64,000 nt of DNA. Origin: CAVQMC01 sp963713505. Its GTDB lineage: Bacteria; Bacteroidota; Ignavibacteria; Ignavibacteriales; Ignavibacteriaceae. The position numbers and the translations under genes were made by a program. Shown here piece by piece: positions 1 to 10,269 of the stretch (its first letter is position 1; every line of letters begins with the position of its first letter). The notes below the pieces were generated by a model. It ran no database searches, was not told the DNA's origin, and was given only the letters and a program-made list of their open reading frames with translations. The stretch is taken from contig CAVQMC010000001.1 in assembly GCA_963713505.1 (NCBI GenBank), forward strand, positions 124,001-188,000, given 5' to 3'.

Positions 1-494
1 AAATTGAAATACAGCAAGGCGATATCACCAAACAAAAAGTAGATGCAATAGTCAACGCAGCCAACACTTCCCTTTTAGGCGGCGGAGGTGTTGACGGAGC
101 AATTCACAGAGCAGCCGGACCTGAACTATTAGAATACAATAAAAAACTCGGCGGCTGCCCAACCGGCGAAGCAAGAATATCTCCCGGATTTAAACTCCCT
201 GCAAAATATGTAATATCAACAGTCGGACCAGTTTGGAACGGCGGCAATCATAATGAAGATGAACTGCTTGCCAACTGCTATAAAAATTCTCTAAAACTTG
301 CAGTAGAAAATAATATAAAATCTATTGCATTCCCGGCTATAAGCACAGGAGTTTATCATTTCCCATTAGAAAGAGCCGCAAAAATTGCAATTACTGAGAC
401 TAAAAAATTTTTAGAAAAAAATGATCAATTAGAAAAAGTTGTTTTTGTTTGTTTTGATGAGAGAACTTATGAAGTTTACGAAGAATTGATTTAA
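1..494 (+). CDS. Macro domain ADP-ribose-binding protein (5' end cut by window)
   Basis: The frame is open from the left edge (codons begin at base 3) and ends at TAA 492-494; about 163 codons are visible and only a few N-terminal residues seem missing. The segment IVNAANTSLLGGGGVDGAIH and the later GPVWNGG and PAISTGVYHFP motifs are the ADP-ribose-binding loops of the macro domain. Family members hydrolyse O-acetyl-ADP-ribose or remove ADP-ribose from proteins in the cytoplasm. The protein is a single macro domain with no partner gene in the same orientation, so the exact substrate cannot be told. Confidence 0.9.
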   Translation, partial: IEIQQGDITKQKVDAIVNAANTSLLGGGGVDGAIHRAAGPELLEYNKKLGGCPTGEARISPGFKLPAKYVISTVGPVWNGGNHNEDELLANCYKNSLKLAVENNIKSIAFPAISTGVYHFPLERAAKIAITETKKFLEKNDQLEKVVFVCFDERTYEVYEELI

Positions 495-691
495 AAATTA
501 ATTAATTGTAAATAAATTCAATAATTCTTAACTTCCAAAAACTATTCAGTACAACTAAATATAACAGCTATATCATAAAAACTCTAATTACTTTTGGGTA
601 TATGCTATGCATGTTAATCTAAATTATAAAAGTTAAATAGTAGAATTCTTTATAATTTAACGTAAGCTAAGTTCCTGCAGGAGGCTTAAAG

Positions 692-1784
692 ATGAAAAAA
701 CTTGCTACTTTTTTATTTTGCTTAATAATTTCCTCTTCATTATTTGCACAAATTCAAATTACCAGTAATGATGTTTCAAATCTCTTTAGTGTTGGGAAAG
801 TATGGTACGAGTATAATTCGGATAGTTTAATGACACAAATGAATATCGGTTATGCTTCAGGCAATCCGCAGACATGGACAATTCCTAATATTGCTTATAG
901 TGATACAACTTTACAAATTAACGTCGTGCCATCTAATACTCCATATGCTTACTTATACCCGGCTGCAACTCATTCACAATACTGGATTAACCAATATGCT
1001 GACGGCCTTGTTGATACAGGATATATATATTTCAAAATAACTCCCGATTCACTCATAAGATTAGGAGAAGTTTCGCATTTGGTCGGGAATGGGATTGATA
1101 CAACGGAAATTACTGTTAAATATACTCACTTTATTAATTTTGCCTATTGCTTACGGCAATTCCTATATTGCTTTAAGAGATTCAACAAACATGGGTGGAG
1201 ATGATTATTTGATTTCTACAAGAACAGTTGATTACGATGCATTCGGTACAATAACTTTTCCTAACAATACTTTTAATACAATAAGAGTTACAAGTACTTA
1301 TAAAACAGTAGAATATATTAATGGTACTTTAACAGATTCATCGATTTCTCATGATTTTAATTGGATAACCAAAACTGCAGGTGTCTTTTACGCAAATATC
1401 GATACAAGTTCAATTATATCGGGAGATGTAACTTTATATGGAGCTTCGCTTCAACTTGTTCAAAACAATCCGAATGCAGTAAATGAAAACACTTCAAATG
1501 TTCCGAAAGATTTTCAATTATTTCAAAATTATCCAAATCCGTTTAATCCAACGACGATTATTAGTTACCAAATTCCAAACAGCAGTTTTGTAACTCTTGA
1601 TATTTATAATGCACTTGGTCAAAAAGTTCGTTCACTCATTAACTCTGAACAAGCCGCAGGTAAACATTCTGTAAATTGGAATGGCAAAGATGATTCCGGG
1701 AATTCGGTTTCAAGCGGAATATATTTATACAGAATAAAAACCGGTGATTTTATTTCATCAAAGAAAATGGTTTTGTTGAAATAA
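692..1784 (+). CDS. Exported protein with type IX C-terminal sorting domain (frameshifted)
   Basis: The ATG at 692 follows a strong Shine-Dalgarno (AGGAGG, 679-684) and begins a signal peptide ending LFAQ. The first frame runs to 1204; from about 1142 the homologous reading moves to another frame, which continues to 1784. Removing one base near 1142 joins INF to PIAYGNSY and gives one protein of about 363 residues. The last 85 residues start with the Ignavibacteria-type NYPNPFNPTT sorting motif and end GIYLYRIKTGDFISSKKMVL, a FlgD-like beta-sandwich used for type IX secretion. The middle part is not recognisable. The break is either a sequencing indel or a real mutation. Confidence 0.75.
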
Positions 1785-1951
1785 TTATTATAATAATATC
1801 ATTTTTATGAATATTGAAATATGTAGCTTTTAAATTTTTTTTAGATTAAAATTGATTATAGAAAAAATTACAAGGGGAAATTCCAAGTAATTTAAAAGTC
1901 CGATTCTCCTTTTTCTGTTCACTGTTCTTAATAAAATAAAGGAAGAGTGTC

Positions 1952-2542
1952 ATGAAAAAAGTATCTTTATTCATCTTCTTATTTTCAATTTCAGTATTCT
2001 CCCAATCAAAATTTGCTGTTGAAGCGGGCGGCGGAATTGATTTAGTTATGGAATCCGGCAGCTATAATAACTATGATAACGGTTATTCAATAATAATCTC
2101 CCCTATTATACAAAATGAATGAAACAATATCTTTTATGGCCGGATTTGCTTTTCACAGAGTTGAAGGCTACCAAAGTTATCCAATTATTACTCCTCAAAT
2201 TTTTCCGGATTACAGCATTGATAATCCGGCTAAACCAAATATTAAAACTTACGATTTTTCCATTGGAATGAGAGCTAACTTTTCCCAGAAACCAATTACT
2301 CCTTACTTTGTTTTAAAGACCGGATTTTTATTTATTGATGTTCCAAGATATTCAGATAATTACTATTATCATTTACCATCTGAAAATGGCCATAAAATAG
2401 ATTATTATGTTTCTCCCGGTTTTGGTGTTAATTTCGATTAATGAAGTACTTTAACATTTTAGTTGAAGGCAGATTTATGATTAAAACAGGAGATGAATAT
2501 GCATATCTTCCATTAACTACTAGTGTGGTTTATTATTTTTAA
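1952..2542 (+). pseudogene. Outer-membrane beta-barrel-like protein with two frameshifts
   Basis: ATG 1952 starts a signal peptide (MKKVSLFIFLFSISVFSQ) followed by FAVEAGGGIDL, typical of the first strand of an Opa/OmpW-like porin-family barrel. The frame stops at 2119-2121, but the same protein continues in the next frame (2097-2441, MNETISFMAGFAF) and then in a third (2441-2542) ending in LTTSVVYYF, a typical last barrel strand with terminal Phe. An extra C in the CCCC run at 2100-2103 and one missing base near 2438 would restore about 196 residues. Substrate unknown; it could be a real pseudogene or two assembly errors. Confidence 0.6.
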
Positions 2543-2739
2543 TTAATAATCAATTTAAATATTCTATATTTTTCAAATCTTACCTTACAACCTTTTAAAG
2601 CAAAAGGCTGTACCTCTATTTGTACATCATGTCTATAAACTTATACGATTAATAATTTTCTATAGTTCAATTACTTTTCAAAATAAGTTGTTTTAAAATG
2701 GCGTAAAATTTGAGACATTAGGTTAAATGGAGGCTTATT

Positions 2740-3123
2740 ATGAAAAAATTTTTAACTATTCCATTCGCTATAATTATTCTTATCTACGGCTGTGCATCAA
2801 GTTCAATTTTTAGATTACAATCTCTGGATCAAAATAAAGATATATATATGGGAGTTGAGTCGGTTCAAAAATCTGATACAAATGCTGCGATTATACTTCA
2901 ATTTGAAAAACAATTAGGCAAAGATTATGAATTTTATCTTACTATAAAAAATGAAACTTCAAAAAACATTTATTTTAATCCAAAAGAAATTTATCTAGAA
3001 GCACTTGAATGGGAATCAAATATTACCAAAAGATTTAGGTTTTATCTTAAGAATAAAATTGCAACTCCAGAAACTGCAAAAAAAGCTCCGCTGATCGCGC
3101 GCCAGCTTAAATCTTCTTTATAA
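2740..3123 (+). CDS. Putative lipoprotein, possibly truncated
   Basis: ATG 2740 is preceded by GGAGG (2730-2734). The N-terminus is a lipoprotein signal with lipobox IYGC (Cys18), so the mature product should be lipid-anchored. The following 80 residues (SVQKSDTNAAIILQFEKQLG, then YLTIKNETSKNIYFNPKEIY) look like a beta-rich domain, possibly for conformational defence against solvent or simple binding; I do not recognise the family. From about residue 101 the frame lies antisense to the well-conserved end of the converging EamA gene (82-base overlap), so the last 27 residues are probably not native and the gene may have been truncated near 3040. Confidence 0.5.
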   Translation: MKKFLTIPFAIIILIYGCASSSIFRLQSLDQNKDIYMGVESVQKSDTNAAIILQFEKQLGKDYEFYLTIKNETSKNIYFNPKEIYLEALEWESNITKRFRFYLKNKIATPETAKKAPLIARQLKSSL

Positions 3124-3933
3124 TAAAATTTAACAAGCGGCAGCATTATTACCGGAACCAACGACATCAATGTTGATGCAATTCCAACTTTGGTATTTGC
3201 AATTGCAATTAAACTGAATGTAATTCCAAGATAAGGTCCGAGAATAGTTCCGACTAAAGTTGATACTAAAGCTTTTCTATCATTTTTATAAACGCGGACA
3301 GGATTCTTAAATCGTTTTAGCAAGAACAGCTAAAACCCAAAGAATTAAAACTGCAGAAAATAATCTTATAAATGCTGCTACAAATCCGTTTATATGTCCT
3401 TTATCAAATGCGAATTTTGCAAGAATTAATCCTGAAGCTTGACCTAATGCTCCAAGGAAACCGTAAAAAATTCCAATCTTACTAAATGCTTCTTTTGATT
3501 TTGATTTATTTCCTCTTTCCAAAACAACTAATGCTACACCGCTTATTGTAATTATCATTCCGACAATTCCAATAAAGGTTATATATTCATCAAGAAAAAT
3601 AAACGCAAGGATTGTACTGATTGCAGGAACAAGAGCCATTAAGAGCATTCCGAGTCTTGCGCCTATGTACTGAAAAGCTTTAAATAAAAATGTATCGCCT
3701 AAAACAAGTCCGGCAATTCCGCTTAATACTAAAAAGTTAATTTGAGGAAATGATAATTCATAATCGATTTGTGCAATTAATACCGTCAAAATCAATAAAA
3801 ATGAAGCAAGAAACATTCTGCTTACATTCAATTGTATAGATCCGATTCGTTTGGAAGCTTCCGTAAATGCCAAAGAGGTACCAGACCAGAAGAAGGCAGT
3901 CATTAAAGCAGCTATTTCACCAAGATAAGGCAT
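3042..3933 (-). CDS. EamA/DMT-family transporter (frameshifted)
   Basis: Two overlapping minus-strand frames (3933-3307 and about 3323-3042) rebuild a 296-residue protein if one A is removed from the AAAA run (plus-strand TTTT, 3315-3318): LAVLAK then RFKNPVRVYK. The product has about ten hydrophobic segments in two EamA repeats: FFWSGTSLAF and GLVLGDTFLFKAFQYIG in the first, LGPYLGITFSLIAIANTKVG and LSWRAISGAFFAVSGV in the second. Family members export metabolites or amino acids across the inner membrane; substrate cannot be predicted. The 3' end overlaps the converging lipoprotein frame. Confidence 0.85.
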
Positions 3934-4036
3934 AAAATTATATTAAGTTTATCAAAATTTAGAGCATTAAAATAATATAATTTCAGATGAAATTTATATT
4001 GTTAATTTATCAATAAGACTATAATTATTTCTTTGC

Positions 4037-4570
4037 TTAATTGAATAACAGATCCTTAGAGTTTTCTCTTCTATTTAAAATGAACATTGCATAAAAACTT
4101 AAAACAATTGTAAGTATTATTTGGATATAAATAGGAGTAGAGATTAATTCTCCTGTTAAAATTAATAAGCTAAGGAAAGAATATTTCATTAAATAATAAA
4201 TGCTTTTACTTAAAATTATACTAAGAAAGATTGAAGTAAAATTATTTTTAACAACTTTTGATATTTGAATAAAAAGAAAAATATTTGCAATTAGTTCAGC
4301 AGTAACTAAAAATGATTTTGCCAGGACAGGATGGCTTGCAACTAAAAATGAAAACAACGGAAGTGTGAGTGCAATTATATATGCATTTTTCTTACTTGTA
4401 TGAAGTAATGCAAGTATTATTATAATTCTCATCGGCTCAATTAAATAAAGAGGAATGCTAAGCAAATGAGATATTGCTGGTACAAAATAAATGGCAGATA
4501 CTGCCAAAAGATTAAACAAATAAGATTTGATTCTGTACTTGGAATTATCTAAAACTAAAGTATTTTCCAT
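4037..4570 (-). CDS. Multi-pass membrane protein, ECF S-component-like
   Basis: I take ATG at 4570 (MENTLVLDN) because AAGGGGAG lies at the right distance upstream; the frame is open further 5' to 4588. The 177-residue product has about five to six hydrophobic helices with a short polar segment (SHPVLAKSF) between helices, a layout like substrate-binding S components of energy-coupling-factor importers. No ATPase or T component lies nearby, so a shared ECF core or another function is possible. It is divergent from the DUF362 gene at 4721, 150 bases away, and both genes have the same kind of GGGGAG ribosome site. Assignment is by shape, not by a decisive motif. Confidence 0.5.
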   Translation of the reverse strand: MENTLVLDNSKYRIKSYLFNLLAVSAIYFVPAISHLLSIPLYLIEPMRIIIILALLHTSKKNAYIIALTLPLFSFLVASHPVLAKSFLVTAELIANIFLFIQISKVVKNNFTSIFLSIILSKSIYYLMKYSFLSLLILTGELISTPIYIQIILTIVLSFYAMFILNRRENSKDLLFN

Positions 4571-4720
4571 TATTCTCCCCTTTATCAAATTTCATTGTTA
4601 AATCTAATTATAACTTAATTTAATTGCACCACATTAATTTTTAATGATTTTTATCCAGATTTTTATTTATTTAATTTAGTTATGTAATTATTTTCAACGT
4701 TCTATTTGTTAGGGGAGAAA

Positions 4721-5644
4721 ATGAATAGAAGAAAATTTATAAAGAAGTCAATCCAGGGCGGACTCATTGCCGGAGCCGCAGTTTCATTTGGAAATTATAA
4801 AGAATTATTTGCCGGATTAAATCCTTCACCTTTTTCTTCATATGATCTGGTTGCAATTAAAGGCGGAGAGCCGGATGTAATGTTTGATAAAGCCATTGCA
4901 TCAATGGGCGGAATAAAAGCTTTTGTAAAAAAAGGTCAGACAGTCGTTGTAAAACCTAACATTGGTTGGGATGTTTCTCCCGAAAGAGCAGGAAATACCA
5001 ATCCGCTTTTAGTAAAAACAATTATCAAAAGATGTTTTGAAGCCGGAGCAAAAGATGTTTATGTTTTTGATCATACATGCGATAACTGGAAAAGATGCTA
5101 TTCCAACAGCGGAATAGAAAGTGCTGTTAAAGATGCCGGCGGAAAAATCGTTTCCGGAGCTAGTGAAGGATATTATCAGAATGTTGATGTCAAAAAAGGA
5201 CAAAAACTTAAAAGTGCAAAAGTTCATGAATTAATCCTTAATTCCGATGTATTTATAAATGTTCCAGTTCTTAAAAGTCACGGTTCGGCCGGACTTACTA
5301 TCGGGATGAAAAATTTGATGGGAATTGTATGGGATAGAGGCTATTGGCATCAAAATAACCTGCACAGATGTATAGCTGATTTTGCATCATACAGAAAACC
5401 CGATTTAAATATTGTTGACGCATATTTTGTTATGAAAAGAAACGGTCCGCGCGGAGTTTCCACCGAAGACGTAATTACATTAAAATCTCAATTAATTTCT
5501 ACAGATATAGTAGCAATAGATGCTGCAGCCGCAAAATTGTTCGGAGAAGATCCGGACGATATCCAATACATAAAATATGCCGATGAATTGAATATCGGCA
5601 CTAAGGATTTGAGTAAGCTAAATATTAATAGAATAATTCTTTGA
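4721..5644 (+). CDS. Tat-exported DUF362 domain protein
   Basis: ATG 4721 follows AGGGGAG (4711-4716). The N-terminus MNRRKFIKKSIQGGLIAGAA is a twin-arginine signal (NRRKF), so a folded protein is exported. The remaining ~275 residues form a DUF362 domain: VVVKPNIGWDVSPE near residue 80, VFDHTCDNW, INVPVLKSHGSAGLTIGMKN near 190, then a C-terminal AIDAAAAKLFGEDP. DUF362 proteins are often fused to or encoded next to ferredoxins, and here the next gene, 4 bases downstream, is a multi-cluster 4Fe-4S membrane protein, so the two probably work together in redox chemistry outside the cytoplasm. No clear Cys cluster of its own is visible. Confidence 0.88.
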   Translation: MNRRKFIKKSIQGGLIAGAAVSFGNYKELFAGLNPSPFSSYDLVAIKGGEPDVMFDKAIASMGGIKAFVKKGQTVVVKPNIGWDVSPERAGNTNPLLVKTIIKRCFEAGAKDVYVFDHTCDNWKRCYSNSGIESAVKDAGGKIVSGASEGYYQNVDVKKGQKLKSAKVHELILNSDVFINVPVLKSHGSAGLTIGMKNLMGIVWDRGYWHQNNLHRCIADFASYRKPDLNIVDAYFVMKRNGPRGVSTEDVITLKSQLISTDIVAIDAAAAKLFGEDPDDIQYIKYADELNIGTKDLSKLNINRIIL

Positions 5645-5648
5645 TCCG

Positions 5649-7215
5649 ATGAATATATCTCACTTGCGAAAATTAAGGATAATTGTATCCATTACATTCT
5701 TCTTTCTTTTTCTAATAGTATTCCTTGATATTTCAAATTCTTCAGCACAGCAAATTTCTGTTTACTTTGTTTTTCTTCAATTCATTCCTTCACTTCTGAA
5801 GTTTACAACTGCTGTTAGTCTGCTGGCTTTAGGTTTTATAATTGTATTAATTTTGACTTTATTTTTTGGAAGAATCTACTGCTCTAGTATTTGTCCTTTA
5901 GGTACAATTCAGGATATAATTTCTCATTTTTCTATTAAACTGAAAAAGAAAAAATTTTATAAACCTCTAAAGAATTATAAAATATTAAAGTATTCTATTT
6001 TAAGTATTTCCGTAGTATCCATTTTCTTCGGTAATTTAATAATCATAAATCTTCTTGACCCTTTCAGTAATTCAGGCAGAATTCTCACAAATATTTTCCG
6101 TCCATTAATAATTTTTATAAATAATATTTTTGCCTTCACATTTGAAAAATTTAATCTTTATTTATTATATCCTGTTGAAATAAAAGCTTTCGATTATTTT
6201 TTCTTTTCATTTTCATTAACAGTTTTAATAATTATCGGATATCTTTCATTTAAAAACGGAAGAATATTTTGTAATACAATTTGCCCGGTTGGAACGCTGC
6301 TGGGTTTTATATCAAAATTTTCATTATTTAAAATCGGTATTGATAAAGAAGCCTGCAAAACATGTAACCTTTGCGAAAGAGCTTGCAAAGCCGGCTGCAT
6401 TGATAAGTATTCTAAAGAAATAAATTTTGAAAATTGCGTTAGCTGTTATAATTGTTTAAGTGTTTGTCCGAGAGGCGGAATAAATTATAGGTTTTTAAAA
6501 TTCAACCAAAAGAAAAACATAGAACAAAAGATTGATTCCGGGAAAAGGGAATTTGTATCGAAAACATTATTGTATGTATTATCTTTAACAGGAATATCAT
6601 TCGCTCAGGTTAAAATAATTCCTAAAAAAGAAAGTAAAGTTCCTGTTAATAAAAAATTTTCTGTCACTCCTCCGGGTTCAAAAAGTATTGAACATTTTAC
6701 ATCTAAATGTACAGCCTGCCATTTATGCGTAAGTGCATGTCCTACTCAAGTTCTTCAGCCGTCGTTTTTAGAATTTGGATTTTTAGGAATATTGCAGCCC
6801 TACATGAATTATAAAGTAAGCTTTTGCAATTATGATTGCACAATTTGCGGAGAAGTTTGTCCGAACGGAGCAATTCTTCCATTCAAAGCCAGAAGAAAAA
6901 AAATTAACGCAGCTTGGTAAAGCAATTTTTGTTAAAGAAAATTGTATTGTAGAAACCGAAGGAACAGAATGCGGAGCTTGCTCGGAGCATTGTCCTACAA
7001 AAGCAGTTAAAATGGTTCCTTATAAAAATCTTCATTTACCGGAATTAAAGAATGATTATTGTGTAGGCTGCGGAGCCTGCGAATTTGCATGTCCCACAAA
7101 ACCATACAAAGCAATTTATGTTGAAGGAAACCCTGTTCATTTAACTGCTCAAAAACCTCCGGAAGAAAAATTGGAACAGCAGAAAGTTAATATGAAAGAA
7201 GAGTTTCCGTTTTGA
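5649..7215 (+). CDS. NapH-like membrane 4Fe-4S protein (frameshifted)
   Basis: Starts 4 bases after the DUF362 stop. The first frame (to 6920) and a second frame (to 7215) join into 521 residues if one A is removed from the A8 run at 6896-6903. The N-terminal half has about five TM helices with two Fer4_5 motifs (CSSICPLGTIQD and CNTICPVGTLLG). Soluble clusters follow: CKTCNLCERACKAGC, CVSCYNCLSVCP, CTACHLCVSACP, CTICGEVCP, CGACSEHCP and CVGCGACEFACP, enough Cys for about four 4Fe-4S clusters. This resembles the NapH/YccM quinol-linked ferredoxin family extended by a ferredoxin-type C-terminus. Likely role: passing electrons between quinones and the exported DUF362 partner. Confidence 0.85.
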
Positions 7216-7235
7216 GTTTTCTTACTTATTAGAGT

Positions 7236-8618
7236 TTACAAATTAAAATACATCTTATATTCAAATGGATGCGGCATTGTTCCTATTGACATAAGTTCTT
7301 CATTCTTTATTTTTGCCCACTGCTGCAGCAGTTCATCAGGAAAAATATTTCCTCTTTTCAGAAATTCATTGTCATTTTCCAATGCTTCTAATGCTTCCGC
7401 TAAATTCCTCGGGAGGAATTGTATATTGCTGTGTTCGGATTCTTCAAAAACATTTTTATCATTAGGACCAAATCCTTCTTTTCTAGGATCAATTTTATTT
7501 ACAACACCGTCTATTCCCGCTAAAAGCATTGCACATAAACATAAATAAGGATTTGCTGTTGCATCAGGCGGACGGTATTCAAATCTTGTTTCCTGCGGAT
7601 TGGAAATATATTTCGGAATTCTAATTGCCGAAGCCCTGTTCCCTCTTCCGTATGTTAAAGCTATAGGAGCTTCATATCCCGGGACTAATCTTTTATAAGA
7701 ATTTGTACTTGGATTTGTAAATGCAGAAAGCGCCGCTCCGTGTTTTAATAATCCGCCGATGAAAAATCTTCCGAGTTCGTTTACATTTCCGTATTCGCCT
7801 TTTTTATAAAAAGCATTCTTCCCGTTTTTAGTTACATACATATGAAGATGCATTCCGTTGCCTGCCTGCTGATACATCGGTTTAGGCATGAAAGTTACGA
7901 AGAGATCTCTCTGACGTGCAAAATTAAAAAGCACATACTTTGCGGAAATTATATTATCGGCAGTTGTTAAAAGATCGCTAAAGTAAGTTTCAATTTCCTG
8001 CTGTCCTCTTTCGCCTACTTCATGATGATGATATTTTACGTTTATTCCGAATTTCTTCATTAATTTACTTGCATCATCTCTGAAATCATCATATTCATCA
8101 AAAGGATTTGCAGCATGATAAGCTTTTTTATAAAACTCTTCTGCATGTTCAACTCTGTAATATGAAGAAGCAGTTCTCGTATCATATTCAACTCTTGAAA
8201 AAATATAAAATTCAAATTCCGGTCCCCACCAGGAAGCATCGCATCCGGTAGTTTCTTTTAATAATTTCTTTGCCTGCTTTGCCATATATCTGCCGTCCTG
8301 ATTAAACGGCGAATGTTTTTCATCTGTTAAAACAATATGAGAATAAAAACTTAAAGTCGGTGCATCACGGAAAGGATCAACAACAGCAGTTTCAAGATCA
8401 GGAATTAAAATCATATCACTGTTTTCAACTTTTCTAAATCCGTAGCTTGAACCGTCGAATCCTACACCTTCTTTTATTAGTTTATCAAGAATTCCATCAT
8501 AAACAGGCAGTGTAATATGATGCAATCTGCCGGTTAAATCGATAGCTTTTAAATCGACAAATTCAATTTTATTCTTAGTAATTAACGTTTTACATTTTTG
8601 CAACTGATTAACGGGCAT
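7236..8618 (-). CDS. glnA: Glutamine synthetase, type I
   Basis: The 460-residue product shows the GSI order of motifs: GVGFDGSSYGF (51-61), WGPEFEFY with metal-binding Glu (131-138), HHHEVGERGQQE (197-208), GNGMHLHMY (253-261), RLVPGYEAP (near 319) and RFEYRPPD (near 352). It makes glutamine from glutamate, ammonia and ATP in the cytoplasm. The NLYDLPP adenylylation loop of GSI-beta enzymes is not present near the C-terminus, where QFLPRNLAEAL is found, so regulation by adenylyltransferase is unlikely and the enzyme fits the GSI-alpha type. It converges on the Fe-S gene (20-base gap) and is separated from eno by a terminator. Confidence 0.95.
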   Translation of the reverse strand: MPVNQLQKCKTLITKNKIEFVDLKAIDLTGRLHHITLPVYDGILDKLIKEGVGFDGSSYGFRKVENSDMILIPDLETAVVDPFRDAPTLSFYSHIVLTDEKHSPFNQDGRYMAKQAKKLLKETTGCDASWWGPEFEFYIFSRVEYDTRTASSYYRVEHAEEFYKKAYHAANPFDEYDDFRDDASKLMKKFGINVKYHHHEVGERGQQEIETYFSDLLTTADNIISAKYVLFNFARQRDLFVTFMPKPMYQQAGNGMHLHMYVTKNGKNAFYKKGEYGNVNELGRFFIGGLLKHGAALSAFTNPSTNSYKRLVPGYEAPIALTYGRGNRASAIRIPKYISNPQETRFEYRPPDATANPYLCLCAMLLAGIDGVVNKIDPRKEGFGPNDKNVFEESEHSNIQFLPRNLAEALEALENDNEFLKRGNIFPDELLQQWAKIKNEELMSIGTMPHPFEYKMYFNL

Positions 8619-8651
8619 AATTTCCCCTTCACAAATTTTTAGTAATTAGAC

Positions 8652-8680
8652 AAAAAACCCGGCTCAAAATTAAACCGGGT
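8652..8680 (-). terminator. Rho-independent terminator after eno
   Basis: Read on the minus strand, ACCCGG (8680-8675) pairs with CCGGGT (8662-8657) across a 12-base loop and is followed directly by six T. It lies 17 bases past the enolase stop and upstream of glnA, so the two genes are probably transcribed separately. Confidence 0.85.
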
Positions 8681-8696
8681 AGAAATTTTAACTTCA

Positions 8697-9992
8697 TTAT
8701 AAATTATAATTTAATGCAGATAATCCCGGGAAAATTGCGGCAACATCAAGTTCGCTTTCTATCCTGAGCAATTGATTATATTTTGCAATTCTATCTGTTC
8801 TTGATAACGAACCGGTTTTTATTTGTCCGGCATTTGTAGCTACAGCAATATCCGCAATAGTTGTATCTTCGGTTTCGCCTGAACGATGACTTATTACATT
8901 AGTGTAACCTGCTTTTTTAGCCATTTCAATTGCATCCAAAGTTTCAGTCAAAGTTCCTATCTGATTGACTTTTATTAATATTGAATTAGCAACACCTTTT
9001 TCAATTCCTTCTGCAAGTCTATTTGTATTGGTTACAAATATATCATCACCAACCAATTGGATTTTATCACCTAATTTATCTGTTAAGATCTGCCAGCCGT
9101 CCCAGTCATCTTCGGCTAAAGCATCTTCAAGAGAAACGATAGGATATTGTTTAACCCAGTTTTCCCAGTACTCAACCATTTTTTCCGCACTTAATTCTTC
9201 TTTAGGATTAGATTTAAAGAAATGATATTTGTTTTTTTCTTTTAAGAAAAATTCACTTGCTGCTGGATCTAAAGCTATTCCAATTTCCGAACCTGCTTTA
9301 TAACCTGCTTTTTCAATTGCTTCAAGTATTACTTCAATTGCTTCCTGGTTTGATTTTAAATTCGGAGCAAATCCGCCTTCATCTCCTACTGCAGTATTAT
9401 AACCTTTTTTTGCAAGTACGGATTTTAAAGAATGAAAAGTCTCGGCTCCCATTCTTAAAGCTTCGGCAAAATTAGGAGCGCCGAAAGGCATAATCATAAA
9501 TTCCTGAAAGTCTACATTGTTATCGGCATGTTTGCCGCCATTTAAAATATTCATCATCGGAACAGGTAAAGTTCTGGCATTTGTTCCGCCGATATATCTG
9601 TAAAGAGGAATTCCTAAAGTCTCTGCAACAGCTTTTGCACTTGCTAATGAAACACCGAGCATTGCATTTGCACCGAGCGAGCTTTTATTTTCCGTTCCGT
9701 CAAGCTCAATTAATTTTTGATCAAGTTCGGATTGATAAATTGCGTCAAAGTCTATTAATTCATCAGCAATTTTATCATTAACATTTTCAACAGCTTTTAA
9801 AACACCTTTTCCGCCGTAACGGTTTTTATCACCGTCTCTTAATTCAACTGCTTCGTGTTCTCCGGTTGAAGCGCCGCTCGGAACCGCAGCTCTTCCGATA
9901 ATTCCGCTTTCTAATTGAACTTCTACTTCTATTGTCGGATTTCCTCTTGAATCTAAAATTTCTCTGGCTAAAATATCTACTATAGTTGTCAT
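8697..9992 (-). CDS. eno: Enolase
   Basis: The 431-residue protein begins TIVDILAREILDSRGNPTIE, the classic enolase start with the Ser of the mobile loop, and carries GASTGEHEAVELRDGD, the catalytic region GDEGGFAPNL (about 203-212), metal ligands in ALDPAASEF, SLEDALAEDDW and GDDIFVTN, the catalytic Lys in ILIKVNQIGTLTET and SHRSGETEDTTIAD. Length and motif order are normal. It converts 2-phosphoglycerate to phosphoenolpyruvate in glycolysis and gluconeogenesis. An AGGAG site precedes the ATG. Confidence 0.98.
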   Translation of the reverse strand: MTTIVDILAREILDSRGNPTIEVEVQLESGIIGRAAVPSGASTGEHEAVELRDGDKNRYGGKGVLKAVENVNDKIADELIDFDAIYQSELDQKLIELDGTENKSSLGANAMLGVSLASAKAVAETLGIPLYRYIGGTNARTLPVPMMNILNGGKHADNNVDFQEFMIMPFGAPNFAEALRMGAETFHSLKSVLAKKGYNTAVGDEGGFAPNLKSNQEAIEVILEAIEKAGYKAGSEIGIALDPAASEFFLKEKNKYHFFKSNPKEELSAEKMVEYWENWVKQYPIVSLEDALAEDDWDGWQILTDKLGDKIQLVGDDIFVTNTNRLAEGIEKGVANSILIKVNQIGTLTETLDAIEMAKKAGYTNVISHRSGETEDTTIADIAVATNAGQIKTGSLSRTDRIAKYNQLLRIESELDVAAIFPGLSALNYNL

Positions 9993-10269
9993 AAAATTTC
10001 TCCTAAAACTATTTTTTGAATTCTAATTCAATAATATTTTCTATAAGTCATATACAAACTTAGGTATAGAAATAAGAAAAAAAAAGCTGCGAAAATAAAT
10101 TTAATTTTAACTTTTTCATTATTTCCGTTAAGCCAATAAATAATAAACTTTATTATCGATTGTTAGTATAAACATTTAAAGAGAATATTTTATTGATTTA
10201 AAATAACATCACCCAATTAGAAAATTTGATTTATATTAATTATCTTATTTAAAAATATTAGGAGACTAA

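Noticed and set aside
9257..9475. Leu-rich plus-strand frame inside eno
   Set aside because: Antisense shadow of the well-supported enolase gene; no ribosome site.
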